Origin: an uncultured Dorea sp.
GTDB taxonomy: Bacteria > Bacillota > Clostridia > Lachnospirales > Lachnospiraceae
DNA: 64,000 nt
Assembly (NCBI GenBank): GCA_945870325.1
Contig: CAMBRQ010000009.1
Coordinates: 18,611 to 82,610, forward strand
Direction of reading: 5' to 3'
Under the pieces are notes generated by a model, which made no database searches, was not told the origin of the DNA, and saw only the letters and a program-made list of their open reading frames with translations. A program made the position numbers and the translations under genes. Positions 1-8,549 of the stretch are shown piece by piece (the first letter of the stretch is position 1; every line of letters begins with the position of its first letter).

Positions 1-37
1 CTTTGTTACGAGAATCATCACATCACAACAAAGAATA

Positions 38-89
38 CAAAAGCAAAACCAATGATTATGATACATTATCATGCACAAAATCATTGGTT
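38..89 (-). terminator. Terminator downstream of cheY
   Basis: An 11-bp inverted repeat (47-57 with 79-89) lies 41 bp beyond the stop codon of the CheY gene. Read on the minus strand it is followed by a T-rich run, as expected of a Rho-independent terminator. Additional pairing (ATGAT/ATCAT) exists inside the loop. Confidence 0.65.
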
Positions 90-130
90 CTGTATTGATT
101 TACATAAAAGATGCTTTCAATGCCCTGCCG

Positions 131-493
131 TTATCCAATCACTTTTTTCACGACTTCAAGAACTCTTTCCGGAGCAAACGGCTTGACAATAAAATCTTGG
201 GCACCTGCCTGAATAGATTCTATCACCATTGCCTGCTGTCCCATAGCAGAACACATGACAACCTTGGCATCGGCATCAGCCTCTTTGATCTTCTTCAGAG
301 CCTGAATTCCATCCATTTCGGGCATAGTAATATCCATCAGCACTAAGTCTGGGACAGTTTCCCTATATTTATCCACAGCCTTTATCCCATTCTCTGCCTC
401 ACCTATGACATTGTAACCATTCTTATTCAAAATGTCCTTAAGCATCATCCTCATAAATGCAGCATCATCACATATTAAAATATTCTTTGCCAT
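131..493 (-). CDS. cheY: CheY-type single-domain response regulator
   Basis: 120-aa receiver domain with nothing attached. The acidic pocket (D9, D10), the phosphoacceptor D54 in the LMDITMP context, the conserved S82 (CSAMG) and K104 (VKPF) are all present. CheY proteins take phosphate from CheA and bind the flagellar switch. No chemotaxis or flagellar gene is visible on either side, so this may be an orphan CheY or the last gene of a cluster to the left of the window. Its own terminator-like hairpin follows. The family call is firm; the motility role is inferred from the family. Confidence 0.9.
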   Translation of the reverse strand: MAKNILICDDAAFMRMMLKDILNKNGYNVIGEAENGIKAVDKYRETVPDLVLMDITMPEMDGIQALKKIKEADADAKVVMCSAMGQQAMVIESIQAGAQDFIVKPFAPERVLEVVKKVIG

Positions 494-729
494 TTAAGAT
501 TCTCCCTCACAATAGTTTAAATTCATAGTTTATCAAACAAATTTTCTGATCTGTTGCTCTGTACATATATCATTATACATCGCTATTGTAGAAACTTCAA
601 GCGCATAGGATTCTTTTCCGTCTCAGCCACGATCCATGACAAAGACTGATTTCCCGAATGACGCAGCAGCACGGCTCATAACGACGCAATTCTGTGGACA
701 AAAACTACGGAAATCCAAAATCAATTTTA

Positions 730-759
730 TTGACTTCCTGCAGGTTTCTAATATATGAT
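730..759 (+). promoter_or_regulatory. Sigma-70-type promoter of the 832 gene
   Basis: TTGACT (730-735), an 18-bp spacer and TATGAT (754-759) lie about 70 bp upstream of the start at 832. The rest of the 494-831 gap shows no gene and no structure I can support. Confidence 0.6.
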
Positions 760-831
760 ATATCAATAAGGAATGAGCACTAAGACAATTGGATCTATGA
801 CACCAATATATGTTGTGAGGGAGGAATGACT

Positions 832-1248
832 ATGGATTGGAAAGATAAGTGTTTTGCTGCGCTGACCGAACGGAACATGTTTGAGGATTCCTGGCACAAG
901 ACCCGCTTTAAGGAACTATTGGATTGTTACATACAGTCACCCTTTTTCTCCAAAGGATTATGTAAATGCATGTACCTTTCCGCATGGGACGAAGAACACT
1001 TCTGTGTCATGCTGGAGATACTGATGGCAATGAGCCTGGGAAAGGATGAAGATACCAAAGAGATGAGGATCAACGGAGATATTCTCGCCGAAGAGCAGAC
1101 AGGCGGAGAATACTATATCTATCAATTATCCAACGCATTCTTAGATGATGCGCCATTTCACCTGGACAAATCTGCTGCCATACCACCGGAATATATGTAC
1201 ATCATCCGGCGGGCATTACAAGCAAGCAATATTATCGATCAATTATAA
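832..1248 (+). CDS. Hypothetical protein, 138 aa
   Basis: Not recognised. The ATG at 832 is preferred to the in-frame ATG at 826 because GGAGG ends 7 nt before 832 but only 1 nt before 826. The protein is soluble, acidic, rich in aromatic residues and Cys near residues 30-60, with no signal peptide or membrane segment. It is a single-gene transcription unit with its own promoter and a terminator, facing ptsI tail to tail. It could be a small helical regulator or adaptor, but nothing in the sequence shows which. Confidence 0.7.
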   Translation: MDWKDKCFAALTERNMFEDSWHKTRFKELLDCYIQSPFFSKGLCKCMYLSAWDEEHFCVMLEILMAMSLGKDEDTKEMRINGDILAEEQTGGEYYIYQLSNAFLDDAPFHLDKSAAIPPEYMYIIRRALQASNIIDQL

Positions 1249-1255
1249 ACAGATC

Positions 1256-1300
1256 GCACCTGCATGTTGTAATCTTTACTACATACAGGTGCTTATTTTT
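1256..1300 (+). terminator. Rho-independent terminator after the 832 gene
   Basis: GCACCTG pairs with CAGGTGC (outer) and ATGT with ACAT (inner), followed by TTATTTTT. It sits 8 nt after the stop codon at 1248 and lies between two convergent genes. Confidence 0.8.
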
Positions 1301-1327
1301 CATGGATATCTCGTATTCTATTATTCC

Positions 1328-2959
1328 TTATGCTTCAGATGCGTTCATCTCTCTTACCTGTTTTCTGACTTTTAATACCATAGACGGTGCAACGGACAAT
1401 TCATCAACTCCCATACGCACGAATTCTTCCGTAAGAGTCAGATCAGCGCCCAATTCTCCGCAGATTCCCGCCCATTTGCCATATCTGTGTGCATTCTCCA
1501 CTACCATACGAATCATCTTCAAGATGGCTTTATGATGTGGATTGTAGAAATCATCCAGTTTCTCATTCTGCCTGTCTATCGCCAGGGTATATTGCGTCAG
1601 ATCATTGGTTCCGATGCTGAAGAAATCTACCAGTTCCGCCAATTCATCGCTGACCATAACTGCTGCAGGCGTCTCAATCATAATTCCCTGCTCCGGAAGC
1701 TGATAAGGAACCTCTGCCTTCGTTAGTTCCTCCTCTACTTCCTTCACAATTACAAATATCTTCTCTATTTCCTCTACAGAAGTAATCATCGGATACATCA
1801 CTGACAGATTGCCATATGTGGCTGCCCGAAGCAGAGCCCGAAGCTGTACCTTGAATATCTCCGGCTGTTTCAGGCAGATACGGATTGCCCGGTATCCCAT
1901 CGCAGGATTCTCCTCCTGTCCCAGATTCAGATAATCCACCTGTTTATCGGCGCCAATATCCAGAGTACGTATGATCACCTTCTTGCCTGCCATCATCTGC
2001 AGCACCTGCTTATACGCTTGGAACTGCTCTTCTTCTGTTGGAAGATCATTCCGTCCAAGATATAAGAATTCACTTCGGAACAATCCGATTCCACCGGCAT
2101 CATTTTCCAACACATATCCTACATCACCTACACTTCCGATGTTCGCATAGATGTTGATCTGCCTTCCATCCAGCGTCACATTCTCTTTCCCTTTCAGGTT
2201 CTGTAGAAGATGCAGTTTCTCTTCTTCTTCCCGCATCCGCTCTTTTGTCTGTGTACAGACCTCCTCGGACGGCTCAAGTATAAACTCTCCTCGGAATCCG
2301 TCTACTACTCCCTGCACACCTGTCTGAATCTCTTCCAGATCTATCGGAACCCCGATCAGCGCCGGAATATTCATCAGGCGCGCCAGGATTGCCGTATGAG
2401 AATTCGTAGAGCCATGTACCGTCACGAATGCAAGAATCTTCTCTTTATCCATCTGTACCGTCTCACTGGGACTTAAATCATCCGCCACGATAATGGATGG
2501 CTTTATGGATGCAAGGTCTACCTCTCCTTGTCCAGTCAGATTCTTGACCAGTTTGTTAGAGATATCCTTTACATCTGCCGCTCTTGCTTTCATATAGTCA
2601 TCATCCATACTTGCAAACATCTCCGAGAAATTATCCCCGGTAACTGCTACTGCATATTCTGCATTTACCATCTCTGTACAGATCATATTCTGGATTGCAT
2701 CCAGATAGTCTTCATCCTCTAACATCATCTGATGCACTTCGAAAATAGCAGCACTGGCTTCTCCCACTTCTTTTACTGCTTTATCATAGAGTCCCTGAAG
2801 CTGTTTCTGCGCCTGTTCGCCTGCCTTCTCAAGTCTTGCCAGTTCACTTTCTGCATCCTCTATCTTTAGCCGCTTCACCTGATAATCATCATTCTTCAGG
2901 ACTACCACCGGTCCTGTCACGATTCCTTTATATACTGATTTGCCTATATATGTTTTCAT
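1328..2959 (-). CDS. ptsI: Phosphoenolpyruvate-protein phosphotransferase (PTS enzyme I)
   Basis: 543 aa, slightly shorter than the usual 570 or so. It transfers phosphate from PEP to HPr as the first step of all PTS sugar uptake. Domain order is the N-terminal HPr-binding/swivel region, the phosphohistidine site H188 (NSHTAILAR), and a C-terminal PEP-binding barrel with the RSEFLYLGR, GTNDLTQYTLA and GICGELGAD motifs including the conserved active-site Cys. AAGGAA precedes the ATG by 9 nt. The gene is alone: ptsH is not adjacent, so HPr must be encoded elsewhere. Confidence 0.93.
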   Translation of the reverse strand: MKTYIGKSVYKGIVTGPVVVLKNDDYQVKRLKIEDAESELARLEKAGEQAQKQLQGLYDKAVKEVGEASAAIFEVHQMMLEDEDYLDAIQNMICTEMVNAEYAVAVTGDNFSEMFASMDDDYMKARAADVKDISNKLVKNLTGQGEVDLASIKPSIIVADDLSPSETVQMDKEKILAFVTVHGSTNSHTAILARLMNIPALIGVPIDLEEIQTGVQGVVDGFRGEFILEPSEEVCTQTKERMREEEEKLHLLQNLKGKENVTLDGRQINIYANIGSVGDVGYVLENDAGGIGLFRSEFLYLGRNDLPTEEEQFQAYKQVLQMMAGKKVIIRTLDIGADKQVDYLNLGQEENPAMGYRAIRICLKQPEIFKVQLRALLRAATYGNLSVMYPMITSVEEIEKIFVIVKEVEEELTKAEVPYQLPEQGIMIETPAAVMVSDELAELVDFFSIGTNDLTQYTLAIDRQNEKLDDFYNPHHKAILKMIRMVVENAHRYGKWAGICGELGADLTLTEEFVRMGVDELSVAPSMVLKVRKQVREMNASEA

Positions 2960-3110
2960 CTACTATTATTCCTTACCGATACCATATTAATTCTTTTCGT
3001 TTTCTATACTATTCTTTTAGTATAGCAACGGAAAGACAGATAGTCAAAAAGAAAGCCCTGGTTCGAGATCTCTTTCCACACTTTTAATATCGTATGAGAT
3101 GTAACAAAGT

Positions 3111-3875
3111 TCACTTTTTATTATATACAATAACTGCGGCCAGCAATCCTAACACACCAAGCCCGATCGTTACCCATACCGCACACCAGTATTCTTCTAC
3201 ACTGCCTGCGCCTGACAACATCCCGGAAGCCGCCAGAAGATGCGTGGGCAGAAACTTTCTCGCCTTCGGAATCAATCCAACGACATAACTGACCAAAGCG
3301 ATACCTCCTGTCGCTGCCAGCACTGCTGAACTGGTCTGAAACACCGTTGACATCAGCAGCATAACTGCAATCAGCCAGATCCCCAGAATCCATACACACG
3401 CAGCCGCCAATCCTAGATGCGAAGCAATTCCATTTTCCCAGAAATACCAGTTATATCCATAGGTGATCCCGTAGCATAGCCAGTAGCACACCGTCCATGT
3501 TGCGGTCATGATACAGCCCTTCGCCAGAATGACCTTCCATCTTGCCAGCCCCTTTGTCAGCATATTAATTAACGTCCCTTTCTGATATTCTGCTGTTAGA
3601 ATCCCGCCAAACATCAACAGGAATATCACCATAGCAATCGGAATATTCTTGTAGAACTGCGTCCAGGATGTCATGGCATCTACCTTCACCGCTGCCACCG
3701 TAAGCCCCGTCTCCTTCAGACTATCCGCCATCATCTCCATCATCCACGGAGTCAGTTTCGCAACTGCTGGATTCATAATACCGAACAGACTGAATAGAAC
3801 CAAAAGAATCGCCAGCCTGCCAGTGCGAATCAGTTCAACCCACTCCTTTTTCGTAAATGCAAGAAAGGCTCTCAT
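3111..3875 (-). CDS. ABC-2 type transporter permease
   Basis: 254 aa with about six hydrophobic segments: one near residues 20-40, then pairs across 75-150 and 150-250. The N-terminal cytoplasmic stretch (AFTKKEWVELIRTGR) is typical of ABC-2 permeases with one membrane domain. It is the last gene of a three-gene operon and overlaps the ATPase gene by 4 nt (ATGA), indicating translational coupling. With the ATPase it should form an exporter, perhaps for a peptide, antibiotic or lipid. The substrate cannot be read from the sequence. Confidence 0.85.
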   Translation of the reverse strand: MRAFLAFTKKEWVELIRTGRLAILLVLFSLFGIMNPAVAKLTPWMMEMMADSLKETGLTVAAVKVDAMTSWTQFYKNIPIAMVIFLLMFGGILTAEYQKGTLINMLTKGLARWKVILAKGCIMTATWTVCYWLCYGITYGYNWYFWENGIASHLGLAAACVWILGIWLIAVMLLMSTVFQTSSAVLAATGGIALVSYVVGLIPKARKFLPTHLLAASGMLSGAGSVEEYWCAVWVTIGLGVLGLLAAVIVYNKK

Positions 3876-4807
3876 TGTCCTACCACCTCCATGAATAGAT
3901 TCTCAAGTGTCGTCTCCAGCATCTCTATGCTTCTTATAGCCATGTTATTTTTTACTACGAATTCCATAGCATGCGTCATATTTTTCTCCACATATTTCAT
4001 ATTGTTTTGCATGTTATTTCCCATATTCCTCTCACAGAGAACTTTATAACCACCTTCACTTACGGTGCCTGGAAAATACTTTAAAAATAACGCCACATCT
4101 TCCTTCCGATAGAACTCAATCTGGAATCCTCTTCCTTGCCGCTGACTCCGAATCTCCTCAAGTGTTCCTTGAAATTCAAGTTTTCCGTTATGAAGAAATG
4201 CAATCTTATCGCAGATTCGTTCCACATCTGACAAAATGTGTGTTGAAAACAGTACTGTAGTATGCTCTTTTACAGTATGCAGAATATCCAGAATCTCTTT
4301 TCTCCCTACCGGATCAAGAGCAGAAGTCGGCTCATCACAGATCAGGAGTTTCGGTCGATTAAGCAGCGCCTGCGCAATCCCAAGCCGCTGTTTCATTCCT
4401 CTGGAAAACCCTTGAACCCTCTTCTTCCTTTCAGATAAGCCTACAAGTTCCAGCATTTCCTCGGATCTTCGCCGAATTTCCCGTTTTTCCATACCTGTAA
4501 TCTCACCGCATAATTCCAGATACTCTATCGGCGTTAAGAATCCATAGAACTCTGGCACATCCGGCAGATAGCCAATAAATTGATTGGTATGATTCTGTCC
4601 ATAGCAAACCTGCTTGCCATTCACCGTTATCACACCCGTATCCGCTCTTAACAATCCGAGAATTATCTTCATAGTGGTCGTCTTCCCGGCACCATTCTGC
4701 CCGATAAAACCATAGACCGTATGCTCCGGAATACAAAACTCGAGATTCTCAATAACCCTATGCTGCCCGAATGACTTGGACACATGGGAAAGTGTTAATA
4801 CATCCAT
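3872..4807 (-). CDS. ABC transporter ATP-binding protein (ABC-2 export type)
   Basis: 311 aa. Walker A (GQNGAGKTT) is near residue 36, the signature SRGMKQR near 133, and Walker B LLICDEP with the H-loop (STHILSD) follows. This BcrA/CcmA-like class pairs with ABC-2 permeases. The C-terminal 80 residues form an accessory region that is Asn/Met rich (NMGNNMQNNMKYVEKNM), an unusual low-complexity insert. The start codon directly follows the stop codon of the upstream 66-aa gene (TAAATG). Confidence 0.9.
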   Translation of the reverse strand: MDVLTLSHVSKSFGQHRVIENLEFCIPEHTVYGFIGQNGAGKTTTMKIILGLLRADTGVITVNGKQVCYGQNHTNQFIGYLPDVPEFYGFLTPIEYLELCGEITGMEKREIRRRSEEMLELVGLSERKKRVQGFSRGMKQRLGIAQALLNRPKLLICDEPTSALDPVGRKEILDILHTVKEHTTVLFSTHILSDVERICDKIAFLHNGKLEFQGTLEEIRSQRQGRGFQIEFYRKEDVALFLKYFPGTVSEGGYKVLCERNMGNNMQNNMKYVEKNMTHAMEFVVKNNMAIRSIEMLETTLENLFMEVVGQ

Positions 4808-5008
4808 TTAAACATCTTCCTTTCCCAATAAAAAATATAACACCGGACCGATAAATTCCATCCCCACAATTACAACAATAAGCCACAGGATTCTATTGCC
4901 ACGCTTATAATGATTGTGAGTCAGAATATGCCATATTGATATAGCAAGCAATGTAAATTCCGCGATAATCAACGGGATGATGAATGGTAGAACTTCCTTA
5001 ATATTCAT
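4808..5008 (-). CDS. PLDc_N-type small membrane protein
   Basis: 66 aa with two hydrophobic helices separated by a basic loop (HNHYKRGNRILW) and the GPVLYFLLG ending characteristic of PLDc_N (phospholipase D N-terminal) domain proteins. The ATG at 5008 follows AGGAGG by 6 nt. The longer ORF beginning at 5056 would start just beside the -10 box at 5060-5065 and is rejected. First gene of an operon with an ABC-2 ATPase and permease, an arrangement common in Firmicutes. Its role is unknown, probably accessory to the exporter. Confidence 0.8.
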   Translation of the reverse strand: MNIKEVLPFIIPLIIAEFTLLAISIWHILTHNHYKRGNRILWLIVVIVGMEFIGPVLYFLLGKEDV

Positions 5009-5059
5009 GTCTCTCTCCTCCTGTATCATGCAAATCTGATATGTTCTTCGTTCCATATT

Positions 5060-5118
5060 ATTATACTTCCCTTTTCATCAGATACTCAATGGACGCGCAC
5101 GATACTTTGCGATACAAA
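5060..5118 (-). promoter_or_regulatory. Promoter and GTATCG direct-repeat operator of the ABC-2 operon
   Basis: Read on the minus strand: a direct repeat GTATCG-N4-GTATCG (plus coordinates 5100-5115), 10 bp further a -35 TTGAGT (5084-5089), an 18-bp spacer and a perfect TATAAT (5060-5065). The same operator, at the same 10-bp distance and with the same 18-bp spacer, precedes the XRE regulator gene (15083-15138). This suggests that the regulator controls both units. Confidence 0.75.
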
Positions 5119-5131
5119 GTCAACCATTAAG

Positions 5132-5173
5132 AAACGGGGACGGGGGTTTTTTCAATTTCCCCCGTCCCCGTTT
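5132..5173 (-). repeat. GGGGACGGGGG hairpin repeat, copy 1
   Basis: A perfect 15-bp inverted repeat (5132-5146 with 5159-5173) around a 12-nt loop. It overlaps the last codons and the stop codon of the gene ending at 5152, encoding its NGDGGN tail. Related hairpins occur at 15157-15194 and 27439-27480. It probably acts as a terminator for the gene it overlaps, although the T run after it is weak. Confidence 0.8.
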
Positions 5174-7305
5174 TGTCTGCGTTCTATTTCCATTATAAGC
5201 AGGATTCTTTCACAATCCGCCCCCTCCATCGCATCAACTTCCATGATCTCGTTCAACCTCGCGATCCTTGGAAGCAGCGTATTACGATGTAACTTCATCT
5301 TTGCCGCGGTCGAAGCCACATTGCGCTTCATCCGCAGGTACCAGTAGAGTGTATCATAGAGTTCTTTTCCTTTTTCCAACTCCTCTTTATTGATGATTTC
5401 CAGTTCCTCAAGATAGACTGATTCCTGTTCCATCCTCTCACTAATACATTCAACTGCCAGTTCGTGATAATAATTTTCTATCAGCCGGACTTTTTCCCGT
5501 TCTTTTCTCTCCCGAGCAATCCTCATCACTCGTTCCTGTAATTTACAGTTTTCTTCTTTACTTGACACGTCCCCGAAACCATTTCCGACTAAGATACGCC
5601 CGTCCGAATCCCTCATGCATTTTCTACAGATACTGATCAGCCGTTTTCTGTCTTCTTTTCCCTGAATACGGGATACAAACATTTTTTTCCCATCCGGGAG
5701 CTCCGGTATTCCCTGGAATCCATCATCCTGTTTTAATGCACTATGGATTCGCTCAAGATCCCCTATATTCTCTGCGATCAACCACAAATAATCCGGATAT
5801 TCACTCGTCACTCCCTGTAAGAATTGTTTTTTCATACTGTAATTCTTAAGCAGGATATCCATAAGCTGCTCCGCCGTCTTCGCTGATATTCCAGGCATTA
5901 CGTATGCGACAAATTTCCCCTGTCTATCCGGATACTCTTTTTCAATCTTTCTGGCTTCTGTCTCCGGTGTGATCTGATGAAAGCCTGCACTGGCAGTGAG
6001 ATGCCCATGCTTATCATATTCACCGATCGGTATCCCCGTATACTCCCAGATTTCTCTTAGGATATCCTGTTCAGAGTTCCCGGCATTGCTTCCCGACAGT
6101 ACAATCTTATAACAGCAATTAATATCCACCTGCCGATCCTCTGAATTTTCAGCCTGTATCATTTCGATAAATGCAGCCAGCCTGGTCGAGATCTGTCCAT
6201 GATCCGCATTGGAATAGTCCGTATCAACGGCAATATAAGGAAGATGCTTCTCTTCATTTACAAACTTACGGATATAGAAAGATTCTGCTCCGGTAGAATG
6301 ACATCCCGTCAGGATTACCTCCACTACCCCATCCACGTGATATTCGTCAATAATCTCACTGAGCAGTTCAATCCGGTTGTCATTCGGCGTCATGATCGAA
6401 CATCCTGTTGACAGGTATTTTCTGGCAATCGCCCCGTAGATATCATCTGTATCTTCTTCCACCATCGTAGACAACGCACGCACACCGCTGCAATTCTCCG
6501 TTGCTACCACAACACCACCATTCTTCTCAATCGCACGGATTACCTTAAGACTGTCTCCTCCGACCGGACAGCCGGTCACAAGAATCCTTACTCTCTTGTC
6601 TAGTTTCTTTCCCTGTTCATATTCCTCCAGAATCTTATCCCGGACACCTGCCACAATTTCCGGTGTCGTCTGAAAATCAAAACGATACTTGCTCCCCAGC
6701 ACCATCCTCTGTATATCCTCTCCAGACACAGGTGCCGGATCCAGTTTCATAACTTCACATAGGTTCTTAAGGGATGTACGAATCTGATTGTTAAGATGAA
6801 CCGCATCCCGGATCATCTTCTCGGTGATCACCACATGGAAGAACTCCTCCAGATACTCTTTTGCGCGTATGACCTCCTTTTTCCAGAATTCATAGCCGCG
6901 CTCAGACTGGCTGTTCGGGAGTTCCATAACATGAACCGCTTTGAATTCCATCATCATCTCATACATCTTTTTCTTCCCGTCACATGTCGTCTCTCCGATC
7001 ACCAGATCTGTAAAATGAAAAAGAGGACATTTATCCGTGACTGCGAACCCATAACTGGACTTCACAAGCGGACACATACTTTTCGGCATAACTTTCTCAG
7101 CCGCGGGGATTGTCTCGTCCGCAAACGAACATAAAGCCACCGGAATTGCTCCGGCGGCAATCGCAAGTTCCGGCGGGAAGTATGCACAATACATTCCCAC
7201 AACCGGAATCCCCTTATCTTTATATTCTTTTATCTCCAGAAAAGATTTCCTTCTCTGTTCACCAAATTCACGAAATACTTCCGGCAACTCCTGTACAATC
7301 TTCAT
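5152..7305 (-). CDS. Fusion of 2-hydroxyacyl-CoA dehydratase-like (double-cubane) domain and PucR-type HTH regulator
   Basis: 717 aa. Residues about 1-385 match the HgdB/YjiM family: Cys in MYCAYFPPE, SMCPLV, DKCPLF, TTCDGKKKM, TGCPVGGD, TENCSG and TGCHSTGAE, the set expected to hold iron-sulfur clusters. Residues about 395-640 are a linker/GGDEF-like region of PucR type. The C-terminus (about 655-710) is an HTH_30 domain with the LHRNTLLPRI motif. The ATG at 7305 has AAGGAG about 10 nt upstream and lies inside the preceding PucR gene (38-nt overlap). No ATPase activator gene is adjacent. I infer a cluster-based sensor that regulates transcription rather than a dehydratase. The last residues come from a dispersed repeat. 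Confidence 0.8.
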   Translation of the reverse strand: MKIVQELPEVFREFGEQRRKSFLEIKEYKDKGIPVVGMYCAYFPPELAIAAGAIPVALCSFADETIPAAEKVMPKSMCPLVKSSYGFAVTDKCPLFHFTDLVIGETTCDGKKKMYEMMMEFKAVHVMELPNSQSERGYEFWKKEVIRAKEYLEEFFHVVITEKMIRDAVHLNNQIRTSLKNLCEVMKLDPAPVSGEDIQRMVLGSKYRFDFQTTPEIVAGVRDKILEEYEQGKKLDKRVRILVTGCPVGGDSLKVIRAIEKNGGVVVATENCSGVRALSTMVEEDTDDIYGAIARKYLSTGCSIMTPNDNRIELLSEIIDEYHVDGVVEVILTGCHSTGAESFYIRKFVNEEKHLPYIAVDTDYSNADHGQISTRLAAFIEMIQAENSEDRQVDINCCYKIVLSGSNAGNSEQDILREIWEYTGIPIGEYDKHGHLTASAGFHQITPETEARKIEKEYPDRQGKFVAYVMPGISAKTAEQLMDILLKNYSMKKQFLQGVTSEYPDYLWLIAENIGDLERIHSALKQDDGFQGIPELPDGKKMFVSRIQGKEDRKRLISICRKCMRDSDGRILVGNGFGDVSSKEENCKLQERVMRIARERKEREKVRLIENYYHELAVECISERMEQESVYLEELEIINKEELEKGKELYDTLYWYLRMKRNVASTAAKMKLHRNTLLPRIARLNEIMEVDAMEGADCERILLIMEIERRQNGDGGN

Positions 7306-8434
7306 AGTCAGTTTTGCTCCTTATTCCCTGTCCCGAGGCATCATTCATCATGATAAATGCCAGTAATTCTCTGGATATTACATGATCGTTTACATCAGTT
7401 TCCAGACACTCTTTAATCTGTTTCAACCGATAAACCAGCGTATTTCGATGGATATGCAATGCCTTCGCTGCTACAGTAACATTATTCTCACAAAGCAGAT
7501 AGGTTTTTAATGTGTGATACAGTTCCGTATGATTTTTCTCATCTTCCAGAAGCAGTCTATCAACGGAATAATCGCTTAAGCCAGCCTTCTCGATCAGTGA
7601 TGCCGTATAAGTATAAAGCCCCTGCATAGACCATTCCTTTTCCCGCCGCATGACGGCAATCGTCCGAGATTCTCTCGCCAGCGCCATTCTTTTCAGGATG
7701 TTCTTCCTGCTCTTACACAGATAAATCTTCGAAAACACTTCACTGATACAGCACTTTATCTTCTCTGCCCCAATCTTTTCATAGATAGCAGACACATCTC
7801 TATTCGTTAAACGGTACAACAACAGGAAGACTTCTTCCTTCTCCTCATACAGATACATACAGCCCCATATATTACGCAGTCTGGCAATCGTCTCTTCTAT
7901 CCTGCCATCCTTCTTACACAATAACGCAGCAATGTATTTCTCTTCCGGACAGTTCTTTTCCCCTGTCATCTTCGAAGCATCATCTTCAAAAAGCGTCCAT
8001 CCAATCATATGCTCTCTCAGTGATTGAGTAAGAACATATTGCCTCTGTTCCTCCTCAAAATAACGCTTTACATTCTGTGCCAGAATCGTCCCCAATTCCT
8101 GAATAATCTCTTTTTCTTCTTTCTCATATGCCAGTACGATATAACCGGCAGCCATTCTGCCACTATATACAGTCGTTATGCATAAATATCTGTCACTGAT
8201 TCCTTCTTTTTCAAATATGATCTCATAGTCTTCCAATATAAGATGCTCTTTTTCCACCGACATAGGGAATAGATTACTCCACAGACCGGAGTATGCCAAT
8301 ATTCTTCCTGTCCCTGATACGAACGCAACCCCTGCGTTCGTATATTGGTCAATTCCTTCTGCTATGCACCCAAGCACCGACGTTTCAAGCATGGCTTCAA
8401 ATATTATCTTGTAACAATTCTCAATTTCAAACAT
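7268..8434 (-). CDS. PucR-family transcriptional regulator
   Basis: 388 aa. The N-terminal about 130 residues form a GAF/PucR-like sensor region, the middle is the variable PucR linker, and residues about 320-375 are HTH_30 (AAKALHIHRNTLVYRLKQI). PucR regulators respond to small metabolites. It has its own promoter (8457-8485) and forms an overlapping pair with the dehydratase-HTH fusion. Next to the sulfur amino-acid operon at 8549-13560 it is a candidate regulator of it, but no operator was recognised. Confidence 0.85.
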   Translation of the reverse strand: MFEIENCYKIIFEAMLETSVLGCIAEGIDQYTNAGVAFVSGTGRILAYSGLWSNLFPMSVEKEHLILEDYEIIFEKEGISDRYLCITTVYSGRMAAGYIVLAYEKEEKEIIQELGTILAQNVKRYFEEEQRQYVLTQSLREHMIGWTLFEDDASKMTGEKNCPEEKYIAALLCKKDGRIEETIARLRNIWGCMYLYEEKEEVFLLLYRLTNRDVSAIYEKIGAEKIKCCISEVFSKIYLCKSRKNILKRMALARESRTIAVMRREKEWSMQGLYTYTASLIEKAGLSDYSVDRLLLEDEKNHTELYHTLKTYLLCENNVTVAAKALHIHRNTLVYRLKQIKECLETDVNDHVISRELLAFIMMNDASGQGIRSKTDYEDCTGVAGSIS

Positions 8435-8456
8435 AAATATTCACTCCATTATGAAT

Positions 8457-8485
8457 ATTATTTCTTAGAAAATTGCATTTGTCAA
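8457..8485 (-). promoter_or_regulatory. Promoter of the PucR pair
   Basis: Minus strand: a perfect -35 TTGACA (8480-8485), a 17-bp spacer and AATAAT (8457-8462), 22 bp before the ATG at 8434. It makes the PucR pair a transcription unit separate from the patB operon. Confidence 0.75.
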
Positions 8486-8527
8486 ATAGATTTTAAGCGC
8501 GTTATCCGCCAGTTATCGACTTGCTCT

Positions 8528-8549
8528 ATGATTGATTTTTATCAATCAT
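8528..8549. terminator. Stem-loop at the end of patB
   Basis: ATGATTGAT/ATCAATCAT 9-bp inverted repeat with a 4-nt loop touching the patB stop codon. No clear T run follows on the minus strand, so termination is only a possibility. Confidence 0.4.
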
